This document shows positions 22,697 through 32,965 of a stretch of DNA of 64,000 nt, piece after piece. The notes below the pieces were generated by a model. The model was not told the DNA's origin. It searched no databases and saw only the letters and a program-made list of their open reading frames with translations. Source of the stretch: Strongyloides papillosus (Eukaryota > Nematoda > Chromadorea > Rhabditida > Strongyloididae). The number at the start of each line of letters is the position of its first letter. Position 1 is the first letter of the stretch. Position numbers and translations under genes: made by a program. The stretch lies in the NCBI GenBank assembly GCA_005656395.1, contig SRSI01000077.1, positions 1,240,001 to 1,304,000 on the forward strand. Reading direction: 5' to 3'.

Positions 22697-23098
22697 TTGA
22701 AAAACAAAGTTAATGTGGATGTTTCTGCATTCAATTCAAACTGCGACACTAGCATTGTAGATAAGGCCCAAGGAGATGAAGATGGCGGTGCTTTTGATGA
22801 GTCAGAGTCAGTTATGGAATCTCCAAAAACTGTACAGAAGGGTGCGAGACGAAAAATAATACCTTTAGGCTTTTTTGAAGAGACTGACTCAGAAATCGAA
22901 ATGGTTACTCCCGTAGAGGAGAATAATAGAAAGAGTGGTAAAAGAAAGTCAACTGCCCCTCAGAAGGGAAAGGCTACTGATTTTATGTTCTTCTTTTATT
23001 TATTTTTAATATTGTCTCACATTGTGACGACAAACAATTTAATCGTCTTTAATTTTTTTCTATTGTCTAATTTAATAACTTTATTTAATATCATATAA
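22697..23098 (+). pseudogene. isolated coding-like exon of unknown origin
   Basis: About 96 codons from 22697 to about 22985 read as a polar, acidic-then-basic segment (DKAQGDEDGGAFDESESVME; GARRKIIPLGFFEETDSEIE; KSGKRKSTAPQKGK), with composition unlike the surrounding DNA. The start is a TTG after a TAA, with possible acceptors ACAG or AAAG just before, and after GKATDF the frame drifts into hydrophobic AT-rich sequence to a stop at 23096. So it looks like an internal exon or a truncated duplicate of a nuclear, basic-tailed protein whose remaining exons are not here. I cannot name it. Confidence 0.4.
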
Positions 23099-23333
23099 CA
23101 AATAAATACTTGTAACTTTTTGAAGTCTTTTTTTAATTATTCCAGTATTAAAGCTATAATATATTTTATTTCGTTAGTATATTTCAAATAAATTATAGAT
23201 GATAAATATTTACATTATCATAAGAAAACAAGAAGATCAAAGTTGTAAAGAAATTAGCACAATTTTTCTCCTGATTTGATAAATGATTAACATATAAAAA
23301 AAACCGGAACTAGACTGATTATTATCCCATTAA

Positions 23334-23833
23334 TTATTCATACTCTTCTTCATCCTCTTCTTTTGACCTAAACTTGCTTGTTATCCATACAACTTTATTA
23401 ACAACTTCTTCTTGAGCTAAATTAAAACACATAGCAAGTAGAGCCATGCCAAATAACAAATACACACTCTTTATAACTAATTTTTTCTGAGCATCTTTGT
23501 CATTTCCAACTGATGCTCCTGGAAAAAGATCACCAAAACCTATTTTAGTAAGACATATTTATGCAAAATAAAAAGCATTCAAAAAAGTCCATCCTTCCCA
23601 AAGGCAAAATAAAATTGCACCAACTATAAGATATGCTAGCATTGTTAATAATACTAAAAATAATGGAACAGATATTCTTTGTAATTGAGCTTCCACATTT
23701 TCTTTAACTTCTAATTGGTCAAGGTGAGCTCTAGCCACTAACATCTCCCGAACATCAGAAGCATTGGTTACCCCAAAACCCATTGAATCAAGGGATGTAT
23801 CATCTCGTACCATACCGCGTAAATTTCCATTGT
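23334..23833 (-). pseudogene. two-pore potassium channel (TWK) C-terminal half, broken
   Basis: On the minus strand, from a TTTATAG acceptor at 23834-23840, the frame encodes the cytosolic link, transmembrane helix 3 (LFLVLLTMLAYLIVGAILF), the pre-pore WEGWTFLNAFYF, the second selectivity filter LTKIGFGDLFPG, transmembrane helix 4 (KSVYLLFGMALLAMCFNL) and an acidic tail ending EEEYE with TAA at 23334-23336. A TAA at 23559-23561 interrupts it just before the filter, where the family has an aromatic residue. The first half of the channel (M1, P1, M2) is not found next to it; palindromic element 2 begins 60 bp upstream. I read this as a truncated duplicate or a gene broken by insertion. The family call is secure; whether it is expressed is unknown. 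Confidence 0.85.
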
Positions 23834-23892
23834 CTATAAATATTTTTTAATAAATTATCAATATAAATAAATGTTTACAATAAACATACATT

Positions 23893-25436
23893 GTCCACAG
23901 CTCGAGATTGAGGAAAATTGCACTTTAATACGTATAAATTTCAAATTTAGAAATATAAATAAACCTCTTAATTTTAATATTTTCTTTGAAATTTTGTCAG
24001 TTGACTTGAATAATGATGTAAATTGTTCAGAAAATATGGTTTTAGTAAAATGGCATATATGGAAAAATTTTTTTTGGTTGTGAATATTTTTTGATGTCCC
24101 GTTTACTTTTCCTTAAAAATTTTCTATAACATTCTCCTACATCCTTTTTACATACCTATAAATTTTTACGTCGATTCTCCACTCTGATTTGGAGAAAATT
24201 AATTTTTAATAAATTGATTCGTATTTTTCACATATTTTTACCATATAATGATAATTCTTATGCATGTTTTAATGTTTTTCTAACGTTATAAAACTTATAA
24301 ACTATTTCTAATGTATTTACAATCATGTTCGGTAAGTTTTTAAAATGTAAAAATTAAAAAATATCATTCTTTACCATATAAGGAAAAATCCTTTTTATTT
24401 TCAATTTTAAGCAAATAAAAAGACATTATATGTTAAATAAATCTGACACACAATCTCAAAACAATTAATTATCAATTTTGATATACTTTAAAATTGTGAA
24501 ACTACATAATTCTCATTGATTACTATTTGTTTGGCATCATAGAGTCAGATTGTAACATTCTATTAGTAAAATTAACGGTAATTTTAAACAATAGAATAAT
24601 AATTAAAAATTAATAGCATTTAAAAATTTTAGTATAATAGATTTTTAAAAAAATTTATTTTTTTGAACAATTTGCTAACCACCTTTCTTAACGTTTTTAA
24701 AAATTAGATAAAAATTATGGTTTAAGTTAAAATACACATTATTGCAAAATTTTCAATATAAAAACTAAATATTATTTTTGAAATTTCTTAATTTTTGGTT
24801 TTAATTGCAATACACAGGTTATCCGTGCACAAATTACATCATCGAAAAACTTAAAATAGATTTTTTCATTATAATCTTTAAAATTTAATTGAAATAGTTA
24901 TTTTTGGCTATTTTCTATATAACATAAAATAATTTATTATTTTGTAGCAAAAAATAATATTTATTGAATATTTTTATATTTTATAAGCTTACATGGGATG
25001 ATTGTAAATGCTTTAAAGAATAATTAGGTCAATGTTTTAAATATAAAATAATACAAAAAAATTCATATTTAGCATGTTTTATGATATATTTTCTTTAAAA
25101 AAATTGAAGTCATTGAAAATTAATTTTCTCTAAACCAGAGTGAAGGATCGACTTAAAAATTTATAGGTATGTAGAGGGGATGTAGGAGAATGTTATAGAA
25201 AATTTTTAAGGAAAAGTAAACGGGACATCAAAAAATATTCAAAACCAAAAAAATTTTTTCCATATATGGCATTTTACTAAAACCATATTTTCAGAACAAT
25301 TTACATCATTATTCAAGTCAACTGACAAAATTTCAAAAGAAAATATTTAAATCTAGAGGTTTATTAAAGCACACGAAAATTATTTCTAAAGTAAAAGTGC
25401 AGTTTTCCGACAATACACACGAACCTCGAGCTGTGG
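23893..25436. mobile_element. palindromic (foldback) element 2, ~1.54 kb
   Basis: Both tips carry TCCACAGCTCGAG as an inverted pair. The arms (about 23893-24222 and 25115-25436) match over long blocks, including AAAGTAAACGGGACATCAAA, CCATATATGGCATTTTACTA and TTACATCATTATTCAAGTC. Matches continue inward, for example a TTTACAATCAT..GTAAG block on both sides, so the whole unit seems to be a decayed full-length palindrome centred near 24.66 kb. It has no open frame of note. It lies immediately upstream of the broken potassium channel exon. Target-site duplication not resolved. Confidence 0.85.
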
Positions 25437-26247
25437 AAAAAATATAATTAGCATTTATTATTCTTGTGAAATATATACTTCTTGAGGCTGAAACACAAAT
25501 TTTAAGATTTTGAATTTCTAAGGGGGACTTTTTGTTATATCTATACTTATATATGTTTGTCCATTTCAAACATTGGGATTTTAATCTCGCAACAATAATT
25601 TTCTTTATTTATCATAACAAATGTTATTATTCCCGTATTGATATATAATAATAAAAATCATCCAAATCTTGACCTGTGGCTATAGAAGGTACCAAGAAAA
25701 TGAAAAGCAATAAATGATATTAAAATAAAGATTTGCAAAATAAAAAGAAAGTATAAATTTAAAATTGTATAGAATTTTTGATAATACCTACCGCATCACA
25801 GAAATAACTATCAATACATTTATGTAATTCTTCATTGAGATATGATAAAGCATAATAACTAAAAATTTTTGTTGATCACCAAACGAAAGCTCATCAACCA
25901 TTTTGTCAAATGTTATTCAACTTTTTTGTATTCATCTCTCTTCGTTAAACTATTTTTAAATATATTGTCAATATATGAATATAAGTTAAAATCAAAATAG
26001 CCAATAACGCAAGAATTTATTCATTTGTAATATGAAATTTTAATTTAGTTTTATTTAAATACTTATATGGATAATTGCTTTGCGTTATTTTATAAAAATT
26101 AATTAATCGTGCCTTTTAATTGCTTAAATTAAAAAAAATACGTATGCTTTACAGGTTTTATAATATGAAGAAAAAAATAAATATTCAAATGTTTTTTTAT
26201 AACAGAATAGCATCCAAGCAAAAAAATGTATGTGTAAAAAGAATATA
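25437..26247. other. spacer between palindromic elements 2 and 3
   Basis: AT-rich. On the minus strand at about 25790-25862, 24 codons read SYYALSYLNEELHKCIDSYF followed by CDA and a donor-like GTAGGT, preceded by coding-like but frame-broken sequence to about 25960. This may be an exon remnant of an unknown gene. Nothing else recognised. Confidence 0.4.
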
Positions 26248-27701
26248 CAGGGTGGTCCACCTAAAACTCCCCCAATATTTGAACATATAACTCTGCGCAT
26301 AGATAAGCTATAAATATTTTATTATAGTCATTTTGTAGCTGCGATACATGCCATCTTAAATCTATATATTTAATAACGGAAAATAGATTCTAGGCGGAGT
26401 TATAGGCTTTCAAAATTTGGGTCATTTTTCAACTTCCATTTAATGTAATTTTGTTATTTAAAAAGATTTTTTAATGACTGTTGCAGATTCTGAAAGGACA
26501 AAGTCTTTTTCACTATTTCCTAAAATTTCATAAAGATTGATGTTCAGCAACTATGTTTAATTTTTAAATGAACGAAAAAAATCTCGATTATTGTTGAAAT
26601 TTTGATGTTTTTTAAGAATAAAATTTTTACCAGGTAATTTTTAAAACAGTATTATTAATATTCTGATAGAGTAAGCAAAGCTCTATCGAATGAGTATAGT
26701 ACCACTAAATTTTATTGAGTTTAAAGAAAGTTATGAATAGTCGGAATTTGACTATTTTTTACAATTATTCTTGTGAAAAAAGAAAATACGCCAATTTCTT
26801 ACGGAATTTCGGGTACGGATTATGTTTTATTTTTAAAAATATTCAAAATTTTGTTCTATTTTGATTATTACTCGTTCATATTTTAAAAATAAAGGGTATG
26901 AGATTATGAGTGGATATATAAAAAATTTTAAAGACACGTAAAATTGTTCTTACAGAGTAATAACTATACAAAATAGTATAAAATACTGGTAAGTGGGTTG
27001 AAAACATTGAAAAAAAATACTTCTTTTTAAAATTTGAGTGATAAAGAATATTTCAGTTTTTTAGGCAATGTATGAACAAATAAGTAATAATCTGTTAACT
27101 AATATGTATAAGTAATGTTGTTATTGCTGTTAAGATACCATAAAGGTAGAAAAAAGCATTATTTGTATTTTAATTTTTATAATGAAAGTGTCAAAAAGTC
27201 GTCTTTGAAAATCATAGCTTCTTTCAATTTCAATTGCTTTTAAGGGTAATATACTTATTTGATAGGGGTTTGCTTATTCTATCAGAATATTAGTAAAACT
27301 TTTTAAAAATTACCCGATAAAAATTTGATTCTTAAAAAACATCAAAATTTTGACAAAAATCAAGATTTTTTTCTTTTATTTAAAAATTTAACATTGTTGC
27401 TGAACTTCAATTTTTATGAAATTTTGGGATTCATTACAAAAAACTTCGTACTTTTCGAATCAGCAGCAATCATTAAAAAATCTTTTCAAATAAAAAAAGT
27501 TACAATTGATGAAAGTCGAAAAATGCACCTTAATTTTGGAAGCCTATAACTCCACCATAATCTAAATTCCGTTATTAAATATATAATATTTAAGATGGTA
27601 TGTATCTCAGCTACAAAATGACTATAATAAAATATTTCTAGCTTATCTATGCGCAGAGTTGTATGTACAAATATCTGGGGAGTTTTAGGTGGACCACCTT
27701 G
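26248..27701. mobile_element. palindromic Tc1/mariner-type element 3, 1,454 bp, TA target site
   Basis: The ends are CAGGGTGGTCCACC and its inverted partner GGTGGACCACCTTG, each next to TA (26246-26247 and 27702-27703), the Tc1/mariner target duplication. The first ~130 bp of the two arms differ at only about ten positions; both carry AACTCTGCGCATAGATAAGC. Matching blocks then continue all the way to the midpoint (about 26,975), where TATACAAAATAGTATA is itself near-palindromic. No transposase is encoded. Known C. elegans repeats include non-autonomous palindromic families with TA targets, which this resembles in architecture. Confidence 0.92.
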
Positions 27702-29113
27702 TATATATAGAGGATATATAACTTTTACTGACAATTTCCAAAACATGTAATTTGATAGAATTCAAATAAATGTAAAATGAACAATAAATGAAGGAATTTA
27801 TTTTACAGAAATCGTGATTTATGAAACTGTAAATTTCTACTATCTAAGAGCATTCAATATTTTCGCATTATTTTGCCAACAATTAAACATTTTTTAAGTA
27901 AAATATTTATAAATGATCTGCTATTTCATAAGTAATTGACAAGATTAAATTTAAATAAAACAAATTTACGACCTTCAAATTATTCTTATTAAACTATATT
28001 TAATTAGTGGGTTTTGAGAAAAGTTTTTAATGACAACGGAAATACATAAAGATTAATTAACAATATAAATTACAAAATATGTGAAATGATCAATTATTTT
28101 ATTTGAGGGTTGTTTTGAGAGAAATTTTTTTGCCACATATCATTATAATTACGCACAGTTATGATCAAATATTTTTAAAAAAAGTATCATTAAAGTAAAG
28201 TATATAGATTTATAATTTAAAGGATATGACAATATAGATTATTAATGATTGTATATATTGAATGTATGATCAGTAAAGTGATAGTAAATAAGAATGTAAT
28301 ATTATTTTATCATTTAAAGGGAAAATGGAAACCACATTTTGATATTTACTGTTGCCGGTAATATATCTGTATTACTATTCTTTTTAAATCAGTCATATAA
28401 ATTGTGATATATATAAAAGGAGATTGTTATTATATAATAAATGTTAGTACCTTCATCATAATACATATAAATTTAACCCAAAACTACTTTTTTCTTTCAC
28501 ATTTTAATGTTGAAGTAGGAAAACAAAAAGAAGATTTTGATCTCATTATTCAATATTTCATAATTAATAATAAGTATTATCATTTTCATTGTATATGTAT
28601 GTCTATAGTAAGATGAAAGTCTTTTTAACTTTTTAATGAAAATCACTCTCTAATAGTAAATTAATTTAAATCAGAATTTCAGTAGTTAATAATTCATGAT
28701 ATAAATATTTGTTTTTAAAAAATTTGTATCTACAAAGTTCTTCTTATAAAAGAAATGAAAAAATATTGAGCATTTTAAATACCAATTGTTAATACTATTT
28801 TTGAATATTTTATTTTCTATATTATAAACAATATTTAACTAAAAAACTAAAAAATAACTATATTTGTATTAATAATATATATTTATTACTAATTATTACT
28901 TTATTTAAAATTGTTTTCTACAAAAATTTTATTATTTAAAAGCAATTAAAATTACTACTACCTGTAATTACTTGTCTTTCTTTCTTTGTTTTCTTGTATT
29001 ATAGATATACTTCAATATTTCAAGTAAAAAGTCATTCATAAAATATTTAATCTACAATCGTAAAATTATTTTTTAATTTGCTTAATCTTTTTGTTGATAA
29101 TATATTTCAAGTT
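27702..29113. other. intergenic, AT-rich
   Basis: 1.4 kb between element 3 and the Rho GTPase gene. A plus-strand frame at 28404-28616 reads as Ile/Tyr/Phe-rich sequence and I do not accept it. Nothing else is seen. Confidence 0.5.
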
Positions 29114-29123
29114 GATATTTTAG
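29114..29123 (+). promoter_or_regulatory. likely trans-splice acceptor abutting the start codon
   Basis: GATATTTTAG ends directly at the ATG at 29124. No upstream coding exon is visible, so this acceptor would best serve spliced-leader trans-splicing with almost no 5' UTR, which is common in nematodes. A cis intron in the 5' UTR is the alternative. Confidence 0.45.
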
Positions 29124-30227
29124 ATGTTTAATAATAAAGATACGCTAAATTGTGAAAAAAGTTATACTTTTAATAATAATACTCTTTTATATAATCAAAA
29201 CAATTTACAATCGTCAGATGGTGTTAATAAGTTAAAATGTGTATTCGTTGGTGATGCTGGTGTTGGAAAGACTTCACTTATTGTGGCATATACAACTAAT
29301 GGATATCCTTATTCATATACACCAACAGCTTTTGATAACTATTCAGGTAATTTGGTAATTTCTTTAATTTTAAATTATTTATTAGTAACTGTATGGGTTG
29401 ATAATAAGCCTATTAAACTAGAACTTTCAGATACTTCAGGACAGGTAATTTTAAATTTAAATAAGCATATTTTAAATACTAATTTAACCTTAGTAAATCA
29501 GATCGTAATTTTTTATTTTACTGTTTATTTACTTTCATTAGTATAAGTTTATAATTTATTGAAAATCTAACCAATTTTAGTAATATCCATATCAAAAAAA
29601 TATAAAATATCATATTGTTTCAAAATTAACGATTTAAATATTTGTATCATTAAGAAATAACAATTTATTTTTAGTCAAAATTTGATACACTTCGAACATT
29701 GTCATACAATGATGCAGATGCATTTCTTCTTTGTTTTAATATAATGAAACCTTCAAGTTTAAATTCAATTTTAGTACAATGGTTACCAGAAATTAATAAA
29801 ATTTCTCCTGATGTTCCACGTATGTTTAAAAAATAACTTAAAGTAAATATTGTTTTTGTTGTTTAAAGTTATTCTTGTTGGAACTCATTTAGATGAAAGA
29901 ACAAATCTTAATGCATTGATGGAACTCCAAAGAACAGGACAAAAACCGGTGGACTTTTCAAAGGGCAAATCTGTTGCAGATCAATTATCAGCAGAGTATG
30001 TTGAGTGTTCTGCTTTGACACAGAGATATTTAAAAGAAGTTTTCGATAAAGCTATAGTTACAGCAATGAATGGGGTTAAAGAAAAAAAAGAAAAAGGAAA
30101 TAAATTTGGAGCTAAAATTAATGCTAAATTTCAAACAGCGAAAGCTGTTTTTTTAGAAAAACAAAGCACTGTTAACTTAAAAGAAGGTTTCAGGAAATTT
30201 GTTTCAATGACCAAAAAGTTTATATAA
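29124..30227 (+). CDS. chw-1: Rho-family GTPase, RhoU/Wrch (CHW-1)-like
   Basis: Exons 29124-29346, 29386-29444, 29675-29819 and 29869-30227 join in phase to 261 aa. The product is a small GTPase of the Rho family acting in cell polarity and cytoskeleton signalling. G1 is GDAGVGKT (43-50), switch [10 protein letters not shown] (65-73), G3 DTSGQ (90-94), G4 GTHLDE, G5 [22 protein letters not shown] and [14 protein letters not shown] match RhoU/Chp rather than Rho, Rac or Cdc42. The position equal to Ras/Rac Gly12 is Ala45, and the DTAG alanine is Ser. There is a 36-residue N-terminal extension and a basic C-terminus ending SMTKKFI with no cysteine, so no CAAX or palmitoylation site. The 230-bp third gap (29445-29674) is the longest intron. 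It converges on mrpl-37, 121 bp away. Confidence 0.92.
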
Positions 30228-30348
30228 TAAATATATTCCTTTTACAATATACCACTTTTATTAATTAAATTCTAAATTACAATATAATTTAAATTTATTT
30301 CATTAGATTTTACAATACAGCTAGAAATATAGTAACAAAAAACAACAA

Positions 30349-31676
30349 CTAACAGAGTACTAATTTACAAAAATCCTCTACTGTTTCCATATTTAATTCT
30401 TCGACAGTATCCATATTTTCCCAGTAAGGTTTTGTTTTGTACAATTGAAGATTCGATTTCAACCAAACTTCATTCTTAATTCCTTTTTTATTCATTAGGA
30501 GACTGTTGAGCTGGAAAACAGCAATATCTAGTTTCCCATCACAAAGTTGTATAGCTTTTGTCACAAGAGGTCTCTCTTGAAGTTCTTTCTCTATTTCATC
30601 TATAGTTTTAATTTCCATATTTTGTGATGTAGTTCTCCTTGCTTGAGCCAATGCTGCACCAAAACAATTCATTATAACATTTGCTCCCAGTTGTTCACGC
30701 GTCCATGGATATTTTTGACTATTTTCCATTGTATACATGATAGTATTTATAAAAAGAGGAAAATTACTTCTAACAATAATAGACTCTTCGTTGTATATGT
30801 TTTCTTTTCTTAAATCTAAAGTTGCTTCAATAGCCCTTAATTCTGGTACTTTCTCGTCTTTAGTACCCTTAACTATTTCTAAAGATGACCATAATTTTGT
30901 TGGAGAAACATTTTGTAACGTTATATGTGGACACCCACGAACAACAAGAGGCTTATTATTAAAATTTCCTGGAAGACTTAACATTCCAGATAATGGTGCA
31001 TCAAAATCAACTCGCGTCTCTTTCATCTCATCGTTACCAAGTGCAAGTATTTGAAATTTCCTACAAATATTAGCTAAAATAATATTCCCTCTTTTTACAA
31101 CTGGGGTACCATGAATACGTGGATGAACAATCCAGAAAAGAACAGGATCGAAACGTCTAGGCAATTTTTCTAATGTAGGATCAAATCTTTCTCCCCCGAG
31201 AATGCAATCTTTGACTTCGTCTTCAAAACCTTTAGGTATTGTTATTTTTTTTAAAGCATCGTGAAATATTGAAGGAAATTCCGTCCTTAGAATTGCGTTT
31301 GTAAGATTACATGCTTGATCTACTCCATCTGAAAATGGCTCTTCCGATTCAAATAATAGACATTCTTTTTTTTTGTATAAAGGATGATCCTAAAAAAGTA
31401 TTGGTGATTATATGAATATTTAAATACCTTGATATCTGGCTTATTAATGTTCATTGAATTTAAATTCGTGTTTTTGAATTGTTCTAATATTGGATTCGGG
31501 GTACTAACAAAGCTTTCAAAATTAGGATCATAAATCTTAATTTTTTTTTCACGTAAGGCTTCCGGTACTTCAAATTTAGGCATATTCCTTGCATTTTTAG
31601 CTCTTAAAATATCCTTGAAAATCCTTGTGTTATTTTTGGAAAAATCCTTTACAGCCCTGTACTTTCGAAATACCAT
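30349..31676 (-). CDS. mrpl-37: mitochondrial ribosomal protein L37 (mL37)
   Basis: Exons 31676-31428 and 31389-30349 join in phase 0 across a 38-bp intron to 429 aa, ending TAG at 30349. The product is a metazoan-specific large-subunit protein of the mitochondrial ribosome. Features that recall human MRPL37 are HPLYKKKECLLFES after the junction and IEATLDLRKENIYNEES later; PRRFDPVLFWIVHPRIHGTP lies between them. The N-terminus is basic (MVFRKYRAVKDFSKNNTR), suggesting import. Its start is 274 bp from the divergent sti-1 start. Family call is fairly secure; the related MRPS30 is the nearest alternative. Confidence 0.82.
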
Positions 31677-31950
31677 ACTTTAGAGAAAATGTAGTTACAA
31701 GAATCTAATATTAAAGGAGATCTTTGTAGTTGAGGACCGCGATTTTAATTGTCATTTGGTAAGGCGTTTTGCGTTAGAAATCCTAAAGCGATATTTTACT
31801 GAATTGTATGACTCTTACAGAATTTTCTCGAAATTTTGTTACTTCTTGTTGATTTGGAAGATTTCTTTTCATTCTTTCTTCTTCTAGAAAGTTGCTTATC
31901 TTAATTTATTTTATCAAAAATCTCGTGTATTGAAGAATTAGTGAGAAATA
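31677..31950. promoter_or_regulatory. shared divergent promoter, mrpl-37 / sti-1
   Basis: Only 274 bp separate two oppositely directed start codons, so both promoters must lie here. The sequence includes GC-richer pieces (GAGGACCGCGATTTTAATTG near 31.74 kb) and a TTCTAGAAAG (31884-31893) that resembles a heat-shock element half-pair; the latter would suit sti-1, a co-chaperone gene. The function is inferred from position. Confidence 0.5.
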
Positions 31951-32965
31951 ATGACAAAAGAACAGGCCGATGCAGCTAAAGCTCGTGGAAATGAAGCTTA
32001 CAAGAAGAAAGACTTTGAGACAGCTCTTTCCTGTTATGATGAAGCTATTCAATTGGACCCCACAAATATGACATTTATTACAAATAAAGCAGGTGAGCCA
32101 AAATATTGTAGTGAATGTATTTTTATGTCAGTTTTTAGCTGTTTATTTTGAACAAGGTAATTATGACAAATGTATTGAAACATGTAAAGAGGCCGTCGAA
32201 GTTGGACGTGAAAACCGTGCAGAATATAAACTTCTAGCTAAAGCTATGGCACGTTGTGGTAATGCTTATTGGAAACAAGAGAATCTTGAAGAAGCTTTGG
32301 TTTGGATCGAGAAATCTCTCTCAGAATATCGTGATCCTGAATTGGTAAAAAAACAGAAAATTCTTAAGAAAGAGATTGAAGAAGCTGCTCGTAAGGCATA
32401 CATCAATCCTGAAATTGCTGAAGAAGAGAAAGCTAAGGGGAACGATTTATTCAAAAAAGGAGATTTCCCCGGAGCTGTTAGATGTTATGGTGAGGCTATA
32501 AAAAGAAATCCTGAAGTAGCTGTTTACTACTCTAATCGCGCTGCATGTTTTTTGAAACTTATGGAATTCAAAAGAGCAGTTGACGATTGTGATGCTGCTA
32601 TTAAACTCGATCCTAAAAGTGTAAAGGCCTTTGTTCGTAAAGGTGCAGCTTACTACGGCATGAAGAACATTTCAAGTGCCCGTAAAGCTTATCAGGATGC
32701 TTTGCTTATTGACTCAAATAACGCCGAAGCTAAAGAAGGTATTAGAAAATGCTACAGTACAGCCCCACCAACAGATCCAGAAGAAGTTAGAAAGCGAGCA
32801 ATGGCTGATCCCGAGGTTCAAAATATTCTTTCCGACCCCGGTATGCAGATGATTCTTGAACAAATGTCTAAAGATCCTAACGCTGCAAAGGAACATATGC
32901 AGAACCCAGACATAATGGCAAAAGTTATGAAGCTGATTGATGCTGGTGTTGTTGGAACAAGATAA
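31951..32965 (+). CDS. sti-1: STI-1 / Hop co-chaperone, nematode short form
   Basis: Exons 31951-32092 and 32139-32965 join in phase 1 across a 46-bp intron (G/gtgagc..tttttag/CT) to 322 aa, the length of C. elegans STI-1 (about 320). It links HSP-70 and HSP-90. The nematode form lacks the first TPR domain: here there are two three-repeat TPR blocks ([20 protein letters not shown] at about 11; [20 protein letters not shown] at about 146) and a C-terminal DP2/STI1 domain ([20 protein letters not shown], about 265-320). Carboxylate-clamp Lys/Asn residues typical of TPR2A appear ([13 protein letters not shown]). It is a cytosolic protein. Gene body codon use is clearly less AT-rich than neighbours, fitting high expression. 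Confidence 0.96.

Noticed and set aside
25333..25569. 78-codon minus-strand frame across the edge of element 2
   Set aside because: Spans the repeat boundary and reads as mixed junk.
27325..27746. frames in the right arm of element 3
   Set aside because: Derived from palindrome sequence; no transposase motifs.
28404..28616. 70-codon plus-strand frame upstream of the Rho GTPase
   Set aside because: No homology, AT-biased composition, no start context.
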